NCBI GenBank assembly: GCA_040507895.1
Contig: JBEVNX010000169.1
Span: 1 to 11,623, forward strand
Direction of reading: 5' to 3'
Source of the DNA: JBEVNX01 sp040507895
Lineage (GTDB): Bacteria; Desulfobacterota; Binatia; JACPRU01
Length of the DNA: 11,623 nucleotides
The notes under the pieces are model-generated. The model made no database searches. It was given only the letters and a program-made list of their open reading frames with translations, and was not told the origin of the DNA. Every line of letters starts with the position of its first letter. The stretch's first letter is position 1. Both the position numbers and the translations under genes were made by a program. Positions 8,176-11,623 of the stretch are shown in pieces.

Positions 8176-8180
8176 CCGAC

Positions 8181-9299
8181 TCATCGCGGTGCCGCGCCCC
8201 CGAGCGCCTGGCCGTGCTCGTCGAAAAGATGAAGCGCGGCGCGGTCGAATGCGATTTCGATCGTCTGCCCCTTGGCGAGCTCGGCGGCAGAGGGCAGGCG
8301 CACCATCCACCGCCCGCCCTCCGATGGGTGGGCGCCGCCCGGCCGCACGGCGGCCAGCGTCTCGTAGCCGAGCGCCTCGGTGTGCTCGACGACGGCGCGG
8401 ATCGACGCTTCGCCGGGCTTGGCGAGGCGCAGAGCCTCCGGCCGGACGCCGCCCGTCAGCCGCCGGCCGGCGAAAGGGGCCAGCGAGGATGCGATCTCGC
8501 CGTCGACGCGGAGCGCTTGCCCATCGAGCTCGACGCGCGGGCTCCCACCGTCGATCGAGACCCGCATGGGGAAGAGGTTCATCGGCGGATTGCCGATGAA
8601 GCCCGCGACGAACACGTTGGCGGGCCGCTCGTAGAGCTCGCGGGGCGCCGAGATCTGCTGCACGCGCCCGCGGTCCAGAACGGTGACGCGGGTGCCGAGC
8701 GTCATCGCCTCGACCTGATCGTGCGTCACGTACAGCATGGTCGTCGCGGTACGGCGCTGCAGCTCGCCGATCTCCGCGCGCATCTCGGAGCGGAGCTTGG
8801 CGTCGAGGTTCGACAGCGGCTCGTCGAGGAGGAAGACGGCGGGCTCGCGCACCAGCGCCCGTCCCATGGCGACTCGCTGGCGCTCGCCGCCCGAGAGCTC
8901 TCTCGGCAGCCGATCGAGCTTGGCTTCGAGCCCGAGAAGGTCCGCCGCCCACTCGACGCGACGGCGCATCTCGTCCTTGGTCAGACGGCGCATGCGCAGC
9001 GGGAACTCGAGGTTCCCGCGCACGCTCTTGTGCGGATACAGAGCGTAGTCCTGAAACACCATGGCGACGTTGCGCTGCTGCGGCGTCCAGTCGTTCACCA
9101 CGCGCTCTCCGATACGCAGCGTCCCCCGCGTCACCGATTCCAGGCCGGCCAGGAGTCGGAGCAACGTCGACTTGCCGCAGCCCGAAGGTCCGACCACGGC
9201 CATCAGCTCACCGTCCTCCACGTGGAGTGTGCAATCCGAGAGGGCGAGGCTGCCGCTCGCGTACGCCTTGTCGACGTGTTCGAAATCGACGCTGGCCAT
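8181..9299 (-). CDS. Sugar ABC transporter ATP-binding protein, UgpC/MalK/MsmK-like
   Basis: This 372-residue ATPase drives CUT1 sugar importers. All nucleotide-binding motifs are intact: Walker A GPSGCGKST (37-45), Q-loop Gln83 in VFQDYALYPH, signature LSGGERQR (135-142), Walker B VFLLDEP (155-161), D-loop SNLD and H-loop His193. Residues from about 235 to the end form the MalK-type regulatory OB domains (NPPMNLFPM, GVRPEALRL), so the protein is full length for the family. The ATG at 9299 is chosen over an upstream in-frame alternative (9341) because TAGGAG lies five bases before it and the family's usual N-terminus (ASVDFEHVDKAY) begins there. It lies convergent to the permease operon and 175 bp downstream of the PF10091-type gene. 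It is the only ATPase here and the likely partner of both permeases, although MalK-type subunits can serve several transporters. Confidence 0.94.
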   Translation of the reverse strand: MASVDFEHVDKAYASGSLALSDCTLHVEDGELMAVVGPSGCGKSTLLRLLAGLESVTRGTLRIGERVVNDWTPQQRNVAMVFQDYALYPHKSVRGNLEFPLRMRRLTKDEMRRRVEWAADLLGLEAKLDRLPRELSGGERQRVAMGRALVREPAVFLLDEPLSNLDAKLRSEMRAEIGELQRRTATTMLYVTHDQVEAMTLGTRVTVLDRGRVQQISAPRELYERPANVFVAGFIGNPPMNLFPMRVSIDGGSPRVELDGQALRVDGEIASSLAPFAGRRLTGGVRPEALRLAKPGEASIRAVVEHTEALGYETLAAVRPGGAHPSEGGRWMVRLPSAAELAKGQTIEIAFDRAALHLFDEHGQALGGAAPR

Positions 9300-9304
9300 C
9301 TCGG

Positions 9305-9310
9305 CTCCTA
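9305..9310 (-). promoter_or_regulatory. Ribosome binding site of the ATPase gene
   Basis: On the minus strand TAGGAG ends five bases before the ATG at 9299. It is the best placed Shine-Dalgarno in the window and fixes the ATPase start. The remaining part of the 175-bp gap upstream (9311-9474) shows no gene, no clear promoter and no strong hairpin. The ATPase may therefore be read through from the gene at 9475-11559. Confidence 0.7.
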
Positions 9311-9474
9311 CTGGCGAAAAGCGACCGAGGCGGAAGAGCAAGCGGAGTCGGCGAGGATCGCATGGGTCCGGACTCGTCGCCGGCCACGGCGCGGGAGGCG
9401 CTGACGACGTGACCTGCGCGAATTTCGGATCGAGGGAGTCAGCGAACTTTCCGCTTTCGTGGCTGTGTACGTCA

Positions 9475-11559
9475 TCAGGGACCCACGCCGAAGAAGTCCT
9501 CCTCGCCGATGATCGGCAGCACCCGCTGAGCGATCGGGTCGGCGGCGAAGCGCTTCTGAACGCAGTGATCCTTGAGAAGGTTCGCCACGGAGATCAAGAC
9601 CATCGATTGATCGAGGGCGAGGTACAGGTACGCGACCTTGCCGGAGCGGGGGTCGACCGAGTCGTAGAATCCGTAGTCGCCGTAGACGTCGTAGCGCGCG
9701 GCGAGCTCGCGCAAATCGGCCGTTGCCTCCTCCGGCAGCTCGCCGAGCGCCAGGGCTGCGGCATAGGGCGCCACCGCGCCGGCACCGTAGCCGAGCGCGC
9801 CGAGGATCTTGACGCCGTGCTCGCCGTAGCTACCGTCGGCAGGATTCGCCGCCGGCGAGAGCCCCCAGACCGGATAGCCGGCCTGTTCCGTGGCCCAGCG
9901 CTTCTGGACCGAAGCGTGGACCCTGTCGTTGCGGCCGAGGCTCTTGGCCGCGTATCGTCGCTCGTCGAGCACGAGCGTCGGCATCAGCGCCTCGAACATG
10001 CTGCCGCCCCACGAAGGGATATAGCGCTCCCCGCGCCATTCGTACGTCCCGCTTTCGATCTCGTGCCCGCGCACGCGGTACGTCCGCCACCCTCGCGGGC
10101 GCTGGGTTTGCCAATCCGCTTCCGGTGGATAGGCGCGCACCAGCGTGAACCAGTGCTCCTCGGGCACGTCGCCCTTGCCGATGGCGATCAAGCTGCCGAG
10201 GCGCGGCTCCGTGTAGAGGAGCCCGTAGTGATACTCCGAGCGCGTCGGCACGTTAACGTAGTAGCCGTGGGACATCTGCTGGGCGACCTCATCGTAGAAG
10301 AAGCGATAGTCGCCGGCGTCGATCAGCTTGCTCGCGCGCGCGGCCAGAGGGGGAAACGTGCTTCGCACCACCATGAGCCCGGCCGTGAGCCAGGACGAAT
10401 CGACGAACGAGAGGAAGTTGCTGGTGCGCTCGAGAGAGGTGGTGTCATAGTAGTTGAAGAAGAAGCCGTGATGCGTCTCGAGCCCCTCGAGCGTATCGAG
10501 CACCCTCGCAAGGCGTGCGATCGCATCGCTCTCGGAGACGAAGCCGAGCTCGTAAGCGGAGACCACGGCGGCGAGATGGAGACCCACGGTGGTGACGTTC
10601 GTGTAGTCTCCGACCCGAGAGTCGGGCGGCTCGAGCGAAACCGACAGGCGCACGTGATCGATGGGCAGGCCGTTCTCGCGATCGGTGAGCTCGGCGAGAC
10701 CCCGCCAGGTGTCCCGCGCCACGCGCTCGAGAAACTCCCGGTCGTCGCGCGGCAGGTCCGACCGATCGACCAGCAGGCGCTTCGGCCAGCCCGCAAGGCG
10801 TTGCTTGGCGAGGCGCTGCGCCTCCTCGGCGCCGCCGACCGACGCTTGCCACGCGAGCTTCCTTCGCGGCATCACCTCGTCGACGATCGTCGGTCCCGGC
10901 CCGCCCACCTTCAGCAGCACGACGTCGTCGATCAGGTAGCCCCCCCGGCGCGCGGAACCGGCCCGGCGCGACTCGAGGGCGACGAAGAAGGAGCGCAGAT
11001 GCTTCCAATCGCTGATGCCGGCCATCGTGTTGAGCGGCACGACGATGCGCTTCCATCCGTCACCGATTCCCGTGATGACCGCGGTGCCGTCTTGCATGAG
11101 CCTCGGCTGATCGGGCTTCGGGCGGCGGAACCCGATCTTCAGCGCGGGGCTGAATCCCTCGGCATCGCCCTTGATCCAGAGCTCCACGTGATCATAGGCC
11201 GAAGCGTCCAGGTCGCCGAGATCGATGCGAAAGCTCACCTGTGCCGGACGCGCCGATTCGAAAGCGTAGCGCAGGTGCATGCAGTGGCCGGCGGCGCCCG
11301 ACCGGCGGCAGGCCTGGCGACTCCAGTCGAGGCGGCCGCGCGCCCTTTCCGGCAGAGTCTCGTCGAGGATTCCGTACGATCGCACCCCCGGAGGAGCCTC
11401 GAAGTCGTCGAGCACCAGACGCTTGAGGATCGGGCGCGGGAGGGAATCGGTCTCCCGCTCGGCGCCGATCGAGCCCGCCGCGAGCCAAACCACGATGGCG
11501 AGAGTCAGCCAAGGGGACGGGGTACATCGCCTCCTTGGCGAGATGACGACGGGGCGCAA
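9475..11559 (-). CDS. Secreted DUF3131/glycoamylase-like (PF10091, GH144-related) protein with N-terminal carbohydrate-binding-like domain
   Basis: The 694-residue product opens with a signal peptide (Arg-rich n-region, core LTLAIVVWLAAG, cleavage near SIGA). Residues about 45-220 resemble a CIA30/CBM11-like sandwich (LVLDDFEAPPG ... GGYLIDDVVLLK). Residues about 285-410 match DUF3131-type helices: GDYTNVTTVGLHLAAVVSA with Asp318, FNYYDT with Asp372, and FVDSSWLTAGL with Trp390. The C-terminal part carries the glycoamylase-like signature SWGGSMFEALMP (516-527, including Glu523), then YPVWGLSPAANP around Trp565 and YGDYGFYDSV. This region is shared with GH144 endo-beta-1,2-glucanases and with the C-terminal part of cyclic beta-1,2-glucan synthases, so an exported beta-glucan-cleaving or glucan-remodelling enzyme is likely. 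The exact linkage is not proven, and no catalytic residue is assigned. The TTG start at 11559 has no Shine-Dalgarno. The frame stays open to the window edge, so the start could lie further upstream. Confidence 0.83.
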   Translation of the reverse strand: MRPVVISPRRRCTPSPWLTLAIVVWLAAGSIGAERETDSLPRPILKRLVLDDFEAPPGVRSYGILDETLPERARGRLDWSRQACRRSGAAGHCMHLRYAFESARPAQVSFRIDLGDLDASAYDHVELWIKGDAEGFSPALKIGFRRPKPDQPRLMQDGTAVITGIGDGWKRIVVPLNTMAGISDWKHLRSFFVALESRRAGSARRGGYLIDDVVLLKVGGPGPTIVDEVMPRRKLAWQASVGGAEEAQRLAKQRLAGWPKRLLVDRSDLPRDDREFLERVARDTWRGLAELTDRENGLPIDHVRLSVSLEPPDSRVGDYTNVTTVGLHLAAVVSAYELGFVSESDAIARLARVLDTLEGLETHHGFFFNYYDTTSLERTSNFLSFVDSSWLTAGLMVVRSTFPPLAARASKLIDAGDYRFFYDEVAQQMSHGYYVNVPTRSEYHYGLLYTEPRLGSLIAIGKGDVPEEHWFTLVRAYPPEADWQTQRPRGWRTYRVRGHEIESGTYEWRGERYIPSWGGSMFEALMPTLVLDERRYAAKSLGRNDRVHASVQKRWATEQAGYPVWGLSPAANPADGSYGEHGVKILGALGYGAGAVAPYAAALALGELPEEATADLRELAARYDVYGDYGFYDSVDPRSGKVAYLYLALDQSMVLISVANLLKDHCVQKRFAADPIAQRVLPIIGEEDFFGVGP
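11530..11536 (-). promoter_or_regulatory. Perfect Shine-Dalgarno-like AAGGAGG inside the signal-peptide coding region
   Basis: On the minus strand AAGGAGG is followed after two bases by ATG (11525-11527), which lies in a different frame from the secreted enzyme. The spacing is too short for efficient use, and the frame it opens (to 11192) does not resemble a protein. It could mark the true initiation region if a base were miscalled nearby, or it may be chance from AGG-AGG arginine codons. Confidence 0.25.
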
Positions 11560-11623
11560 ATGAAGTATCCAGGACGGCCTAGTGGATCGAAGCGGCCGCA
11601 GCGGCGGCGGAAGGTGTGAGCAA

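Noticed and set aside
5206..8232. A plus-strand frame open for 1008 codons overlapping the large secreted enzyme, and a 590-codon minus-strand frame at 5444-7216
   Set aside because: Both translate to Arg-rich low-complexity sequence. The other plus-strand frame (4841-8158) carries the signal peptide and recognisable domains.
9300..9474. A small gene or regulatory RNA in the 175-bp gap before the ATPase
   Set aside because: No reading frame with a ribosome site and no stable hairpin with a T-run was found; only the ATPase Shine-Dalgarno stands out.
9061..11619. A plus-strand frame open for 852 codons opposite the PF10091-type gene
   Set aside because: It reads as Arg/Ala/Glu-rich sequence with no domain and lies antisense to a gene with clear motifs. 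Long antisense frames are expected where G/C dominates third codon positions.

Overview
The window reads as a high-GC bacterial chromosome segment (strong G/C preference at third codon positions, five GTG starts and one TTG among eight genes) from a diderm organism, judged by two lipobox lipoproteins, two Sec-type signal peptides and a periplasmic-type quinoprotein. A proline/threonine-rich PTPTPT tail on one enzyme resembles tails common in deltaproteobacterial and Binatota-like genomes, but the sequence alone does not settle the taxon. No rRNA, tRNA, CRISPR array, insertion sequence or phage gene was seen.

Layout. (1) 1-1731, minus strand: a serine hydrolase of the class C beta-lactamase/esterase fold and, overlapping its stop by an ATGA, the first 163 codons of a PQQ-dependent glucose/sorbosone dehydrogenase-like lipoprotein that runs off the left edge. 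(2) 1732-1858: a 127-bp divergent intergenic region. (3) 1859-8158, plus strand: a tight unit encoding a CUT1-type sugar-binding lipoprotein, two sugar permeases joined by GTGA overlaps, and a secreted 1105-residue multidomain protein (carbohydrate-binding-like domain, discoidin domain, beta-sandwich, six-hairpin glycosidase-like domain, PTP tail). (4) 8159-8180: a 22-bp convergent gap holding a 14-bp GC palindrome. (5) 8181-11559, minus strand: a secreted protein with an N-terminal carbohydrate-binding-like domain and a DUF3131/glycoamylase-like (PF10091, GH144-related) catalytic region, followed after 175 bp by the MalK/UgpC-type ATPase that most likely powers the permeases on the other strand.

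Working model (inference). The two exported six-hairpin enzymes cut or trim an extracellular or periplasmic glucan. The lipoprotein captures the resulting oligosaccharide, and the two permeases plus the ATPase import it. The PF10091-type enzyme makes beta-1,2-linked or cyclic glucans a candidate substrate, but specificity cannot be read from the sequence. The sugar dehydrogenase and serine hydrolase diverge from this unit and may or may not belong to the pathway. No dedicated transcriptional regulator, phosphorylase or intracellular glycosidase lies inside the window.

Nothing here is a plainly new system. The best candidates for novelty are the unassigned 1105-residue enzyme and its pairing with the PF10091 enzyme through a similar N-terminal module.
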